NCBI RefSeq assembly: GCF_018333215.1
Contig: NZ_BORO01000001.1
Span: forward strand, 372,001 to 436,000
DNA length: 64,000 nucleotides
Reading direction: 5' to 3'
Source of the DNA: Oceanobacillus sp. J11TS1
Lineage (GTDB): Bacteria; Bacillota; Bacilli; Bacillales; Amphibacillaceae
Part shown: positions 9,930 to 19,200 of the stretch, piece after piece
Numbering within the stretch: position 1 is the stretch's first letter
How the letters are laid out: the number at the start of each line of letters is the position of its first letter
Translations under genes and position numbers: made by a program
Notes under the pieces: generated by a model
Told to the model about the DNA's origin: nothing
What the model saw: only the letters and a program-made list of their open reading frames with translations
Databases searched by the model: none

Positions 9930-11099
9930 TTGTCAGTAGATTCTAATTCATTAATTTTTGAACTCGAAGAATCGCTGTTTTTCGAAAAAGGACAGGAAGT
10001 AGAAGAAATCAGGGGTATCTCGATTGAACCCGAAATAACGATTCAATCATTAGATAACTATATTTCTATTAACGGGGCAATCGAACTCCTAGGAGAATAC
10101 CAGAGAGTAAACGTCGATGAAGAAGAGGAAGAAATCGTGGATTTTGATCAAATTCAAGCAAAGCGTTATGTAGAAAGTATTCGAGAGGTCAATGGACTCT
10201 ATGTATTTACACATAAATTTCCTGTAGATATATCAGTCCCTCCACATCGAGTAAAGAATTTAGAGGATGTAACTGTTCAAATCGAGTCGTTTGATTATGA
10301 TTTACTGGGACCGGATAGTTTGAGAATTACCGCCACGGTAGAAATTAAAGGAATTTTACAGGATGAAGCGTTTCGACCTGTTGAAGAGCAAGAGAATCTA
10401 GAGACAGCAGAAGCAAATCAAGAACAGGTGGGAGACATTTTCTCATTTGAAATCGAACATCCAGAAGAGGTGTTAACACGCAATGAGGAGAAAGAGAAGG
10501 AAGAGGAAGATATAGAGCAAGAGCAAGATATAGAGCAAGATAAAGATAAAGAGGTATTTGAAGAGGATCCAGATCGCTGGAAAATTAAATCACAGTCTTT
10601 ATCTGAATATTTTCAGTCTCTATCCAAATCCGAGGAAACGGAGAAGAAAGAAACGGACGTGGAGGAGTGTGAAGAGGTAAAGAAAAAGGAGAAGAAAGTT
10701 GAACAAACGGAAGAAATAGAAGATGACGAACTAAGCTGGGACGTTGACGACGAATCAGAGGTAATTGATTATATAGTGGATACAGCCTTTCCAGATACGC
10801 CTAGGGAAGAGGAAATAGCGATGGAGAAGGAAGAAATGGAGAAAGAAGAATTGCTGGAGGAAGATTCAGACCAAGAGAAAGAACAATCTGAAAATGTATC
10901 CATATTATCCGAAATTTTCCGGGAAGCAGAGCAGGATCAATATGTGAAGATGCGGTTATGTATTGTACAGGAGAACGATACGATTGATACAATAGCCGAA
11001 CGCTTTGCAGTCAGTGCGCTGCAACTAATTAAACATAATCAGTTAGAAGCGGATTCTGAAGTGAATGAAGGGCAGCTGCTCTATATCCCTGTAAAATAA
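9930..11099 (+). CDS. spoVID: Stage VI sporulation protein D, spore coat encasement factor
   Basis: SpoVID guides coat proteins around the forespore and binds SafA. The 389-aa product is recognised by its N-terminus (FELEESLFFEKGQEVEEI), the beta-rich N-terminal domain up to about residue 150, and a C-terminal LysM domain (about 340-389, starting MRLCIVQENDTIDTIAERF). The middle is a very acidic Glu/Lys stretch with charged-repeat character. It is much shorter than B. subtilis SpoVID (575 aa), with the loss in the low-complexity middle. The start is TTG after GAGAGGAGG. It follows hemL, as in Bacillus. Confidence 0.92.
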   Translation: MSVDSNSLIFELEESLFFEKGQEVEEIRGISIEPEITIQSLDNYISINGAIELLGEYQRVNVDEEEEEIVDFDQIQAKRYVESIREVNGLYVFTHKFPVDISVPPHRVKNLEDVTVQIESFDYDLLGPDSLRITATVEIKGILQDEAFRPVEEQENLETAEANQEQVGDIFSFEIEHPEEVLTRNEEKEKEEEDIEQEQDIEQDKDKEVFEEDPDRWKIKSQSLSEYFQSLSKSEETEKKETDVEECEEVKKKEKKVEQTEEIEDDELSWDVDDESEVIDYIVDTAFPDTPREEEIAMEKEEMEKEELLEEDSDQEKEQSENVSILSEIFREAEQDQYVKMRLCIVQENDTIDTIAERFAVSALQLIKHNQLEADSEVNEGQLLYIPVK

Positions 11100-11111
11100 T
11101 AAAATAAAAAA

Positions 11112-11148
11112 TCCTACACAAATAAAAGAAGCGATTATTTGTGTGGGA
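11112..11148. terminator. Hairpin between spoVID and ysxE, T tract on the minus strand
   Basis: TCCTACACAAATAA pairs with TTATTTGTGTGGGA (14 bp with one wobble). The plus strand lacks a T tract after it, but the A-rich left flank (AAAATAAAAAA) would be a U tract for leftward RNA. It may attenuate the spoVID-ysxE transcript or end antisense RNA. Confidence 0.5.
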
Positions 11149-11276
11149 GGATTACATAATCAAATTTCTGTATTTTACTTAGGTGATTATAAAATTTAAG
11201 CAAAGTAGATTTCGATGTAGCAAAAATATCTAAAAGGCTGAGGATTATAATTTTTTCGAATGTGAGGTGACATGTA

Positions 11277-12275
11277 ATGGATATATGGAAAAAAGTTCTT
11301 GAAGCGTATCATATCTTTCCAGTGAGTATCGAGAGACAAACAGAGCGCGTTGTCAAGGTATTTGATGGTATGCAAGAATACGCATTAAAGCGCAGTTTTT
11401 TAACAGAACAAACGATTGAGAATTGGCAGCATGTCTACCATATTGCTCGTGAAAAAAACGTGACGGAGGTTTTACCGGTTTATTTGACTAGGGATAATTC
11501 GTTGTTTCATAAGGAAGAGCATTTTTATTACTATTTAACTCCTTGGATTGATGCGCCAGTAATGACCGATCCTACGTATAATATAGAGAGAACCTTGCAG
11601 ACGCTTGCGCAAATTCATAAGAAAACAAAGCAGAGCAGCCGCATCAAACCGGATGTTTTCAAAAAGTCATTTCAAGGATTTTCGGATTTTTGTAAGCAGT
11701 CTATAGATCAGCTCCATAAACGCGTTACGGATTATGAAAGCAGAAAATACATGTCACCATTCGAACTTCTTTATTGTACGCATTATAAAGGCGTTTGTCA
11801 TGCTATAGAATTATTACAAGAAAAACTCGACCAAATTTATGGAGAGGAAGAGACTGAGTTTCCATGGTCAACAAGTTTATGTCATCAACAAGTCGATGAT
11901 ACGCATTGTAAGGGCGGATATTTAATTAATTGGGAATCAGGAGGATATGAACATCCAGCCCGAGATTTATCACATTATTTTCGTTCGTTAACTGGTTATT
12001 ATAACCAACCTGAAAAAACCATCCAACAAGCATTTGATGTTTATCGGAAGACAAATTATTTAACTGTAAGAGAGATACACCTTGTTTCTGTTTATTTACT
12101 AAATCCATCGCCTTATTTAAACGTATTAGAAAATTATACGGAACATCGTACAAAAAAATCGATGATACATCAGATAAAACAGCTTCAGCAGCAATTTCGG
12201 CGTTTACAATTTGCTATGAATTGGGTTGACTTCGTACAAGAAAACTATGAGTCGAAGGAGAATCAGCCAGACTAA
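11277..12275 (+). CDS. ysxE: Spore coat protein YsxE, CotS/kinase-like fold
   Basis: The 332-aa protein resembles the CotS-YsxE family, which has an aminoglycoside-phosphotransferase-like fold and is associated with the coat; no substrate is established. Family-like features are the start WKKVLEAYHIFPVSIE, the CHQQVDDTHCKGGYLINW segment in place of the kinase catalytic loop (HxD altered), and the GGYEHPARDLSHYFR segment. GTGAGGTGAC precedes the ATG. It follows spoVID as in B. subtilis and its last three bases overlap a convergent small gene. Confidence 0.9.
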   Translation: MDIWKKVLEAYHIFPVSIERQTERVVKVFDGMQEYALKRSFLTEQTIENWQHVYHIAREKNVTEVLPVYLTRDNSLFHKEEHFYYYLTPWIDAPVMTDPTYNIERTLQTLAQIHKKTKQSSRIKPDVFKKSFQGFSDFCKQSIDQLHKRVTDYESRKYMSPFELLYCTHYKGVCHAIELLQEKLDQIYGEEETEFPWSTSLCHQQVDDTHCKGGYLINWESGGYEHPARDLSHYFRSLTGYYNQPEKTIQQAFDVYRKTNYLTVREIHLVSVYLLNPSPYLNVLENYTEHRTKKSMIHQIKQLQQQFRRLQFAMNWVDFVQENYESKENQPD

Positions 12276-12460
12276 ATCCATTCCATATAAAAAGCAACAA
12301 CCAATCCAATCAGTATACCAAGAACCAAGATATCAAGCGTTGTGGGGATTAAAAGCGTGCGAATCAGCTGGAAAATCATAATCGGTGTAGCAACAGTTTC
12401 AGCAACAAAAATACATTTTCTAGCCCAAGGTGGAAGCCGGTATCGATATAATCGAGACAT
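12272..12460 (-). CDS. Small membrane protein, possibly YszA-like
   Basis: The 62-aa product begins MSRLYRYRLPPWARKCIF and has two hydrophobic helices (about 18-37 and 40-60). A good ribosome-binding site (TTAGGAGGG) lies upstream on the minus strand, and the stop overlaps the ysxE stop. B. subtilis has a small gene, yszA, at this spot between ysxE and valS. Equivalence is inferred from position and size, and function is unknown. Confidence 0.7.
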   Translation of the reverse strand: MSRLYRYRLPPWARKCIFVAETVATPIMIFQLIRTLLIPTTLDILVLGILIGLVVAFYMEWI

Positions 12461-12533
12461 ATTTTTCCCTCCTAAAAAATCAAATAAAGTTAGGCTTTTC
12501 GAATTTGATATATTATGTTATGTATAAAGTCAT

Positions 12534-12568
12534 AAAAAGTGTGTCAATAATATAGATACACTTTTTAC
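12534..12568. terminator. Hairpin upstream of the valS leader
   Basis: AAAAAGTGT...ACACTTTTT forms a stem around an AT-rich loop, with U-tract potential on both strands. It would end rightward transcription running through from ysxE. Confidence 0.6.
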
Positions 12569-12685
12569 GTTGCGTTCATCGTTTCCTGATGAGAAAAAGA
12601 AAACGGTATTATCCAATCCGAGAAGCGTTTTACTTTAATACTGTATAGGAAGTTGCCTAATTTCAACAAATAAATCAAAATTTAG

Positions 12686-12714
12686 TTGACGTTATGCAGA
12701 GGAAAAGATAAAAT
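12686..12714 (+). promoter_or_regulatory. Sigma-A promoter of valS
   Basis: TTGACG (12686-12691), a 17-base spacer and TAAAAT (12709-12714) directly precede the T-box leader. Confidence 0.8.
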
Positions 12715-12717
12715 AAA

Positions 12718-13020
12718 TACTACTAAGAAAACATGGAAATACGTTGATGAGAAGTAGTAGAGAATAAACGCTCTTAGAGAGGGAAATCTTGTGGTGAAAA
12801 TTTCCTGAGAAAGTTATTCTTGAAGTCGTCTCTGATGTAGAGTCTCTGAAATGAAAATTGTAGGAGATTCCGGTTGTCAACCGATATCAATGACCTTGAG
12901 TGTGCTTTTTAAATCTCTTCAGCTAATGCTGCATGAGGTTATGTTCATAAGCAAACAAAGGTGGTACCACGGAAATAACCTTTTCGTCCTTTATTTATAA
13001 GGATGGAAAGGTTTTTTTAG
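12718..13020 (+). ncRNA. T-box riboswitch leader of valS
   Basis: The leader begins with the stem I signature GATGAGAAGTAGTAGA. It holds a candidate valine specifier GTC at 12825-12827 (in TGAAGTCGTC) and ends with the invariant T-box AAAGGTGGTACCACGG (12957-12972). A terminator (AAACCTTTTC/GAAAGGTTTTTTT, about 12974-13019) overlaps the antiterminator. Uncharged tRNA-Val should stabilise the antiterminator and raise valS expression. The specifier was read by eye, not from a fold. Confidence 0.95.
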
Positions 13021-13066
13021 TTTTCCGCGGAATAAGTTTTGAATGATTTAAGGAGGTTTATAGAAA

Positions 13067-15712
13067 ATGACAGAAAAACAAAATCAGCTTCCCCCAAAAT
13101 ATAATCCGCAAGATGTTGAAGCTGGCAGATATCAATTTTGGTTAGAAGGAAAATTTTTTGAAGCAAAAGATGATCCAGAGAAGGAGCCTTATTCCATCGT
13201 TATTCCGCCGCCAAACGTAACAGGCCGTTTGCATTTGGGGCATGCTTGGGATACAACGATGCAAGATACCATTACACGTATGAAGCGGATGCAAGGCTAT
13301 GATGTATTATGGCTTCCTGGAATGGACCATGCGGGAATTGCTACACAAGCAAAAGTAGAAGCAAAATTAAAAGAAATGGGAACGAATCGCTATGAATTGG
13401 GACGTGAGAAGTTTCTTGACAAAGCATGGGAGTGGAAAGAGGAATATGCAAGCTTTATTCGCTCGCAGTGGGAGAAACTTGGACTCGGTTTAGATTATTC
13501 TCGTGAGCGTTTTACGTTAGATGATGGATTATCCGAAGCAGTCCGCGAAGTGTTTGTACGGCTTTACGAAAAAGGACTCATTTATCGCGGGGAATATATT
13601 ATTAACTGGGATCCTTCCACAAAAACAGCACTTTCTGATATTGAAGTTATTTATGAGGAAATCCCAGGGAAGTTTTATCATATGCGTTATCCGATTAAGG
13701 ATAGTGATGAAACCATTGAGATTGCGACAACACGTCCAGAAACAATGCTTGGGGATACTGCTGTTGCAGTTCATCCGAAAGACGAACGCTATCAGCATTT
13801 AATTGGTAAAACTGTTATTTTACCGATTGTAGGAAGAGAGATACAGATTGTTGCTGATGACTATGTAGATATGGAACTTGGATCTGGAGCGGTTAAAATT
13901 ACTCCAGCTCATGATCCAAATGACTTTGAAATTGGGAATCGTCATGATTTAGAGCGTGTGCTTGTCATGAATGAAGATGGTACAATGAACGAAAACGCTG
14001 GTAAGTATCAAGGACTAGACCGTTTTGAGTGTCGCAAGCAAATTGTCAAGGATCTGCAAGACTTAAATGTACTGTTTGAAATTGAGGAACGTCCGCATCA
14101 AGTTGGGCATTCTGAGAGAAGCGGAGCAGTTGTTGAGCCATACTTATCTACACAATGGTTTGTAAAAATGGAGCCGCTGGCAGAAGAAGCTTTAAAAATG
14201 CAGGATTCTGATGAAGAGAAAGTGAATTTTGTTCCGGACCGATTTGAAAAAACATATTTCAACTGGATGGATAACATTCGCGATTGGTGTATTTCTAGGC
14301 AATTATGGTGGGGACATCGTATTCCAGCATGGTATCATAAAGAAACGGGAGAAATCTATGTAGGTAAGGAAGCACCTGAAGACAGTGAAAATTGGGAGCA
14401 GGATGAGGATGTATTAGATACTTGGTTCTCTTCTGCACTATGGCCATTTTCTACAATGGGCTGGCCAAATGAAGAATCAGCAGACTTGAAACGCTATTTT
14501 CCTACAAATGTGTTAGTTACAGGGTATGACATTATTTTCTTCTGGGTATCCCGAATGATTTTCCAATCCAAAGAATTTATGGGAGAACGTCCGTTCGAAG
14601 ATACGCTGTTACACGGTTTAATCCGGGACGCAGAAGGAAGAAAAATGAGTAAATCCTTAGGCAATGGCGTAGACCCAATGGATGTAATCGATAAATACGG
14701 TGCCGATTCCCTGCGTTATTTCTTAATGACTGGTTCAACCCCTGGTCAGGATTTGCGATTCCATTGGGAAAAAATCGAATCCACTTGGAATTTTGCCAAT
14801 AAGGTATGGAATGCATCACGTTTCTCATTAATGAATATGGAAGGCTTCAAATATGAGGATATTGACCTGAGCGGTAATCTTTCTGTTGCTGACAGATGGA
14901 TATTAGCCCGATTGAATGCAACCATTGACCATGTTACAAGAAATGCTGATAAATATGAATTTGGAGAAGCAGGCAGACATCTCTATAACTTTATTTGGGA
15001 TGAACTATGTGACTGGTATATCGAAATGGCAAAACTGACGCTATATGGCGAAGATGAAGCGAAGAAAAAGACGACACGTTCTGTTTTAGCGCATGTTTTA
15101 GATCAGACAATGCGTATGCTGCATCCATTTATGCCATTTATCACGGAGGAAATTTGGCAGCAGCTTCCGCACGTTGGGCCATCTATTACGGTTAGTGAAT
15201 GGCCAAAAGTTAATCCGGACTTTGAAGATAAAGAAGCAGTATCAGAGATGCAGCGCTTGGTTGCTATTATCAAATCGGTTCGTAACAGCCGTGCTGAAGT
15301 GGATACACCAATGTCGAAGCAAATCGATATGCTTATCTCTGTAGAAAATGAAGTTCTCGTTCAAGAATTAGAGAAAAACAGGGAATATTTGGAGCGTTTC
15401 TGTAACCCTGCCTCATTACAAATTGCAGTTAATATAGAAGCTCCCGATAAAGCGATGACTTCTGTTGTAACTGGCGCAGAAATCTTCCTTCCACTAGAAG
15501 GTTTAATTGATTTTGATAAAGAGATTGCGCGCTTAGAAAGCGAACTTACAAAATGGAACAAGGAAGTAGAAAGAGTACAAAAGAAACTTTCGAATCAAGG
15601 CTTTGTAAGTAAAGCACCAGAAGCTGTTGTAGCAGAAGAAAAGCAGAAGGAAAAAGACTATTTGGATAAACAGGCCAAAGTAAAAGCGCGTTTAGAGGAA
15701 TTAAAGAAATAA
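13067..15712 (+). CDS. valS: Valyl-tRNA synthetase
   Basis: It charges tRNA-Val with valine. The 881-aa class I synthetase has the HIGH-type motif HLGH at residues 56-59 ([12 protein letters not shown]), an editing CP1 domain (about 190-350), the KMSKS loop at 526-530 and a C-terminal coiled-coil arm (about 815-880) that contacts tRNA. AAGGAGG precedes the ATG. The T-box leader and a terminator at 15750 make it monocistronic, unlike the valS-folC order of B. subtilis. Confidence 0.98.
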   Translation: MTEKQNQLPPKYNPQDVEAGRYQFWLEGKFFEAKDDPEKEPYSIVIPPPNVTGRLHLGHAWDTTMQDTITRMKRMQGYDVLWLPGMDHAGIATQAKVEAKLKEMGTNRYELGREKFLDKAWEWKEEYASFIRSQWEKLGLGLDYSRERFTLDDGLSEAVREVFVRLYEKGLIYRGEYIINWDPSTKTALSDIEVIYEEIPGKFYHMRYPIKDSDETIEIATTRPETMLGDTAVAVHPKDERYQHLIGKTVILPIVGREIQIVADDYVDMELGSGAVKITPAHDPNDFEIGNRHDLERVLVMNEDGTMNENAGKYQGLDRFECRKQIVKDLQDLNVLFEIEERPHQVGHSERSGAVVEPYLSTQWFVKMEPLAEEALKMQDSDEEKVNFVPDRFEKTYFNWMDNIRDWCISRQLWWGHRIPAWYHKETGEIYVGKEAPEDSENWEQDEDVLDTWFSSALWPFSTMGWPNEESADLKRYFPTNVLVTGYDIIFFWVSRMIFQSKEFMGERPFEDTLLHGLIRDAEGRKMSKSLGNGVDPMDVIDKYGADSLRYFLMTGSTPGQDLRFHWEKIESTWNFANKVWNASRFSLMNMEGFKYEDIDLSGNLSVADRWILARLNATIDHVTRNADKYEFGEAGRHLYNFIWDELCDWYIEMAKLTLYGEDEAKKKTTRSVLAHVLDQTMRMLHPFMPFITEEIWQQLPHVGPSITVSEWPKVNPDFEDKEAVSEMQRLVAIIKSVRNSRAEVDTPMSKQIDMLISVENEVLVQELEKNREYLERFCNPASLQIAVNIEAPDKAMTSVVTGAEIFLPLEGLIDFDKEIARLESELTKWNKEVERVQKKLSNQGFVSKAPEAVVAEEKQKEKDYLDKQAKVKARLEELKK

Positions 15713-15749
15713 ATAAAAAATATAAAGAATTTAAGTGAAGTAAAAACGC

Positions 15750-15797
15750 AACTTGGCAATCCTGCAGCTTTAAAGGCGCAAGATTGCCAAGTTTTCT
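15750..15797. terminator. Terminator after valS
   Basis: ACTTGGCAATC...GATTGCCAAGT is an 11-bp perfect stem followed by TTTTCTTT. It also lies just past the stop of the convergent minus-strand ligase gene. Confidence 0.85.
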
Positions 15798-16646
15798 TTA
15801 TGCCATTTTTTCTTTTATATAACTTACATACGCTTTTAAAATATTAATGTCACTAACAAAGCTTAAAGTGCGCGAGCCGACAACATCTTCAATCTCATTA
15901 AATATTAATTCTCCATCCATCGTGAACATAAAATCGATACCTACAAGCCCGAAATCATAAGCGTCAATGATTTTTTGAACGGTTAATTTTTCCGCTTTAT
16001 TTAAGGGATACAGCGATGGTGTTCCTCCAAGCGAATAATTCGCACGAAAATCATTTGCGTTCGATCGCAAAACAGCCGCAATGATTTTCTTGCCAACAAC
16101 AAATACACGTAAATCTTTTCCTGGTTGAATATTTTTAGGAGACTGTAATAGATAGTCTTCCACGCAAGTTTGTTTATAATCCTCCCATTCTTTCAAATTA
16201 TGAAGCATTGTAACTTGACTTCCTCCTTTGCCACGAGCTGCTTTAGAGATAAAAGGAAAATCTAGCGGTGGCGAGGAAGGTGCTATGTTCCCTGGAAAGA
16301 AATAGGTTTCTGGTACGTTTATTCCTAATTGGTGCATAGCGAGATATGCCTGAGCTTTATGATTAAATGTTTCAGAGATAATGGCAGCATTAAATACAGT
16401 GATCCCCATTTGCTCAAGCTGTTTACTAAGTATGGGATCCATTGTGCGAACGACTGCAAAATCAGCGTATATTTCTTTTCCGGCATAATAGATAACCTGT
16501 TTATTTTTTTGAATACCAATAGAAATATCTTCTAGTATTCGTAAAGTTAAATCAATGGATTGCTTATTTGCTTCATCAATGAACCAATCAATATAACTCT
16601 TATTTCTAATTGAATCAGCCTTTGTATATATTAACCAGCCATTCAT
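15798..16646 (-). CDS. RimK-like ATP-grasp ligase, divergent paralogue (second gene of pair)
   Basis: The 282-aa protein has ATP-grasp features of the RimK alpha-L-glutamate ligase group: an ATP-binding FPFISKAARGKGGSQV loop, KDLRVFVVGKKIIAAVLR, NDFRANYSLGG, GIDFMF and a metal site at FNEIEDVVGSR. The last motif differs from the E-x-N of classical RimK: Asn is replaced by Glu. Such enzymes join amino acids to carboxylates of proteins or small molecules using ATP. Its ATG overlaps the stop of the upstream paralogue by 4 bases, so both are one operon. The substrate is unknown. Confidence 0.85.
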   Translation of the reverse strand: MNGWLIYTKADSIRNKSYIDWFIDEANKQSIDLTLRILEDISIGIQKNKQVIYYAGKEIYADFAVVRTMDPILSKQLEQMGITVFNAAIISETFNHKAQAYLAMHQLGINVPETYFFPGNIAPSSPPLDFPFISKAARGKGGSQVTMLHNLKEWEDYKQTCVEDYLLQSPKNIQPGKDLRVFVVGKKIIAAVLRSNANDFRANYSLGGTPSLYPLNKAEKLTVQKIIDAYDFGLVGIDFMFTMDGELIFNEIEDVVGSRTLSFVSDINILKAYVSYIKEKMA

Positions 16647-17542
16647 TGTAAAAGCTCCTTTTTTATATACGTTATCATGTGGTCAGCAGCATTAATGCCT
16701 GTACATTCGTATAGATTTCGAATATGCGCATTGGCATTTATTTCACAAATCAACATGGTGTTATCTTGGCCGAATAATAAATCAACCCCGGCAAAATCAG
16801 CTCCAATAGCTTGTGTAGCTGCTACTGCCAGTTCTTTTAGTTCATCTTGAAGGGAAAAAGGCAACATCCTACCCCCGTTGGTTACATTCGCTCGGAAATC
16901 CTGGCTATTTTGACGTTCAACAGCTGTAATTGCCTTATCACCAACCACTTGAACACGGATATCACGTCCCTTGCTCTCCTCAATATATGCCTGAAATAGA
17001 AAAGGGCGTTGTTGCATATGAGAGATGATGGTTGTTAATTCATCTTTATTATTGATTAAATGGACCTGTTCACCAAATGATCCAAAGGCTTCTTTAATAA
17101 TCAACGGAAATCCTAAATTATCAATTACTTTCTGTATATACAAGGAAGAAAAACTTCCTGCATTATATTTTTTAGGAGCTATTATTGTTTTCGGGATTGG
17201 GAGTTGATGTTTTGCAAGTATTTGGTAGGTATATATTTTATCGTCGCTAATCTCAATTGCTTTAGAAGAGTTAAACACACGAACTCCTAGTTGTTCCAAT
17301 TGTCTTGCCAAGTAGATATCTTTGTCGATAAAAAACGCGAAATCTGGCAATATATTTCCGTTATTTCGTATAGATGACACGTATCCATTTTTCGGGCATA
17401 ATAAAGTTAATACATCGTCATTCTTTAAACAAATCGTTTTAATATCTTGCTTTGCAGCGGCTTCTTGAACCATAGCTGCATAGTCTAGAAACTTGTCTGT
17501 CGCAATACTTCCATTAATGATAATCCAACCATTATAATTCAA
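16643..17542 (-). CDS. RimK family alpha-L-glutamate ligase-like protein (first gene of pair)
   Basis: The 299-aa ATP-grasp protein is closer to canonical RimK than its neighbour. It has the ATP-binding loop PLIIKEAFGSFGEQVHL, RDIRVQVVGDKAITAVER, QDFRANVTNGG, GADFAGVDLLF and the metal motif CEINANAHIRNLYECTG with both Glu and Asn. The start is TTG, with AAAGGA nine bases upstream on the minus strand. Likely cytosolic; it may glutamylate a protein, peptide or cofactor. It is divergent from folC, which also adds glutamate residues, so a folate-related role is conceivable but unproven. Confidence 0.88.
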   Translation of the reverse strand: MNYNGWIIINGSIATDKFLDYAAMVQEAAAKQDIKTICLKNDDVLTLLCPKNGYVSSIRNNGNILPDFAFFIDKDIYLARQLEQLGVRVFNSSKAIEISDDKIYTYQILAKHQLPIPKTIIAPKKYNAGSFSSLYIQKVIDNLGFPLIIKEAFGSFGEQVHLINNKDELTTIISHMQQRPFLFQAYIEESKGRDIRVQVVGDKAITAVERQNSQDFRANVTNGGRMLPFSLQDELKELAVAATQAIGADFAGVDLLFGQDNTMLICEINANAHIRNLYECTGINAADHMITYIKKELLQ

Positions 17543-17566
17543 AATAGAACATCCTTTCTGCTATAA

Positions 17567-17617
17567 GGTGGAACTAGATTTAGCGGGCGCTCTTTCCCGT
17601 TAAATCGTAGTTGAACC
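17567..17617. repeat. Imperfect palindrome between the ligase operon and folC
   Basis: GGTGGAACTAGATTTAGCGGG is an imperfect reverse complement of CCCGTTAAATCGTAGTTGAACC, with a short CGCTCTTT loop. The dyad is longer than an operator and no gene ends here to need a terminator, so it may be a copy of an interspersed repeat or a shared regulatory site. Confidence 0.5.
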
Positions 17618-17732
17618 AATCAGGAGATGAAGAGCCCGTTTCCCCCCTTTTTTCCATATGTATTAGAGGGTAATACGGGCAACCATGCCGTGATAATTAG
17701 TATACGATGAATAGATGAAGGGGGAAAGAAAG

Positions 17733-18977
17733 ATGTTTCCAAACATAAATGATTTTTTCGACAAGCGTCAACAACTTGGTGTACAGCCAGGGCTGAAACG
17801 AATAGAGACATTGCTGGCAGCTTTAGATCATCCGGAAAAAAAGTTTGCATCGATTCATATTGCCGGAACGAATGGGAAAGGATCTACAGGAACTTTTATT
17901 CAATCTGCATTAAAAGCGAATCGCAATCGTGTAGGAATGTTTACGTCACCGAGTCTACATGGTTTAACAGGTTTTATTCTAATAAATGGAGAGCCAATTT
18001 CGGAGGATGCTTTCGCGGAACTATTTCATGAAATCTATCCCATTATTCAACAGATGGATAATGCAGGGAAAGCGCCAAGTCATTTTGAAATTATAACTGC
18101 GTTGGCATTTCTATATTTTTCCAGAAATGTCGATATTGCTATTATCGAAGCTGGGATGGGCGGTAGGGAAGATACAACGAATGTCATCCAACCCATTTTA
18201 TCGATTATAACCACGATATCCAAAGACCATACAGCTTTTTTAGGGGATACACTGGAGGAAATAGCGGAACATAAAGCTGGGATTATTAAACCTTTTACAC
18301 CTATCATCACGGGTGTAGAGGGAGAAGGAATCATACCTATTATTAATGAAGCAAATAAGAAGCGGGCTGTTTTATATCGATTTGGAATGGACTTTTCTTT
18401 TTCAGATACACAGATTGATGAATTTGAATGGAAAAATTTAGCTTCGCGTTATCGGGTGAGGTTGAAAACGCCGGGTTCACACCAACATCATAATGCCTCT
18501 GTAGCTATTCAAGCGTTGAAAGTATTAAAAAATAGATATGGTCATATAGATATGCAGCTTGCTATTGAAGCAATGCAGAAAGTAACAATCCCAGGAAGAA
18601 TGGAAAAAATTCATGATAATCCATTTATTATGGTAGACGGGGCGCATAATGAAGCGGGAATAAAGGTATTTATTGAGACAGTGAAAGCAATCTATCCCAA
18701 GGGAAATGTACATGTTTTGTTTGCGGCTTTTAAAGATAAAGATATCAAAGAAATGCAAAGGTTACTAGGTGATGCTTTCTCAAATTTGTATATAACATCT
18801 TTTGATCATCCACGAGCAACAGCATTAACAGATTATCCGTGGAAAGGGAAAGGTATACAGGTTCATAGCTGGCAGACATGGATAGAAGACCAGATAAAAG
18901 ACGCAACAACTCCGATTTTGGTTACGGGATCCCTTCATTTTATTGATTTAGTGCGCTCTTTTGTAAAGTCATTGTAG
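17733..18977 (+). CDS. folC: Bifunctional folylpolyglutamate synthase/dihydrofolate synthase
   Basis: It adds glutamate to dihydropteroate and gamma-linked glutamates to folates. The 414-aa Mur-ligase-family protein has the P-loop HIAGTNGKGST, GMFTSPSLHG, the AGMGGREDTTN motif, SIITTISKDH and the C-terminal VDGAHNEAG motif. An in-frame ATG at 17715 lies before the GGGGGAAAG site, so ATG 17733 is the start. In B. subtilis folC follows valS; here two opposite-strand ligase genes separate them. Confidence 0.95.
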   Translation: MFPNINDFFDKRQQLGVQPGLKRIETLLAALDHPEKKFASIHIAGTNGKGSTGTFIQSALKANRNRVGMFTSPSLHGLTGFILINGEPISEDAFAELFHEIYPIIQQMDNAGKAPSHFEIITALAFLYFSRNVDIAIIEAGMGGREDTTNVIQPILSIITTISKDHTAFLGDTLEEIAEHKAGIIKPFTPIITGVEGEGIIPIINEANKKRAVLYRFGMDFSFSDTQIDEFEWKNLASRYRVRLKTPGSHQHHNASVAIQALKVLKNRYGHIDMQLAIEAMQKVTIPGRMEKIHDNPFIMVDGAHNEAGIKVFIETVKAIYPKGNVHVLFAAFKDKDIKEMQRLLGDAFSNLYITSFDHPRATALTDYPWKGKGIQVHSWQTWIEDQIKDATTPILVTGSLHFIDLVRSFVKSL

Positions 18978-19056
18978 AAAGAGAATAGGTAGAAAGTTTA
19001 TAAAGCTAGAGGATGTTTCAAAGAGTCCCGTAAAATGGCATGGTCAGTTAGCCGAT

Positions 19057-19182
19057 TTGGTTCTATCTATCGAACTTATTGAATACGCACTTATAGAAAA
19101 AATTGTAGAACGATTTCAGATAGAAGTGTCAGATTTCGCCTTACTTTTTAAAAGAGATATGCTAGAGTTAAAAAAACGCTAG
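19057..19182 (+). CDS. Short reading frame with unclear start between folC and spoIIB
   Basis: A frame open from about 18967 ends at TAG 19182. The coding-like part (KWHGQLADLVLSIELIEY, then about 25 residues ending LELKKR) has an even, helical composition. The only standard start is TTG 19057, giving 41 residues without a clear ribosome-binding site, while the similar-looking sequence extends about 25 codons further upstream. It could be a truncated gene, a remnant of a longer one or chance. I do not recognise the family. Confidence 0.35.
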   Translation: MVLSIELIEYALIEKIVERFQIEVSDFALLFKRDMLELKKR

Positions 19183-19200
19183 TATTGGAGGGCGGAATGA

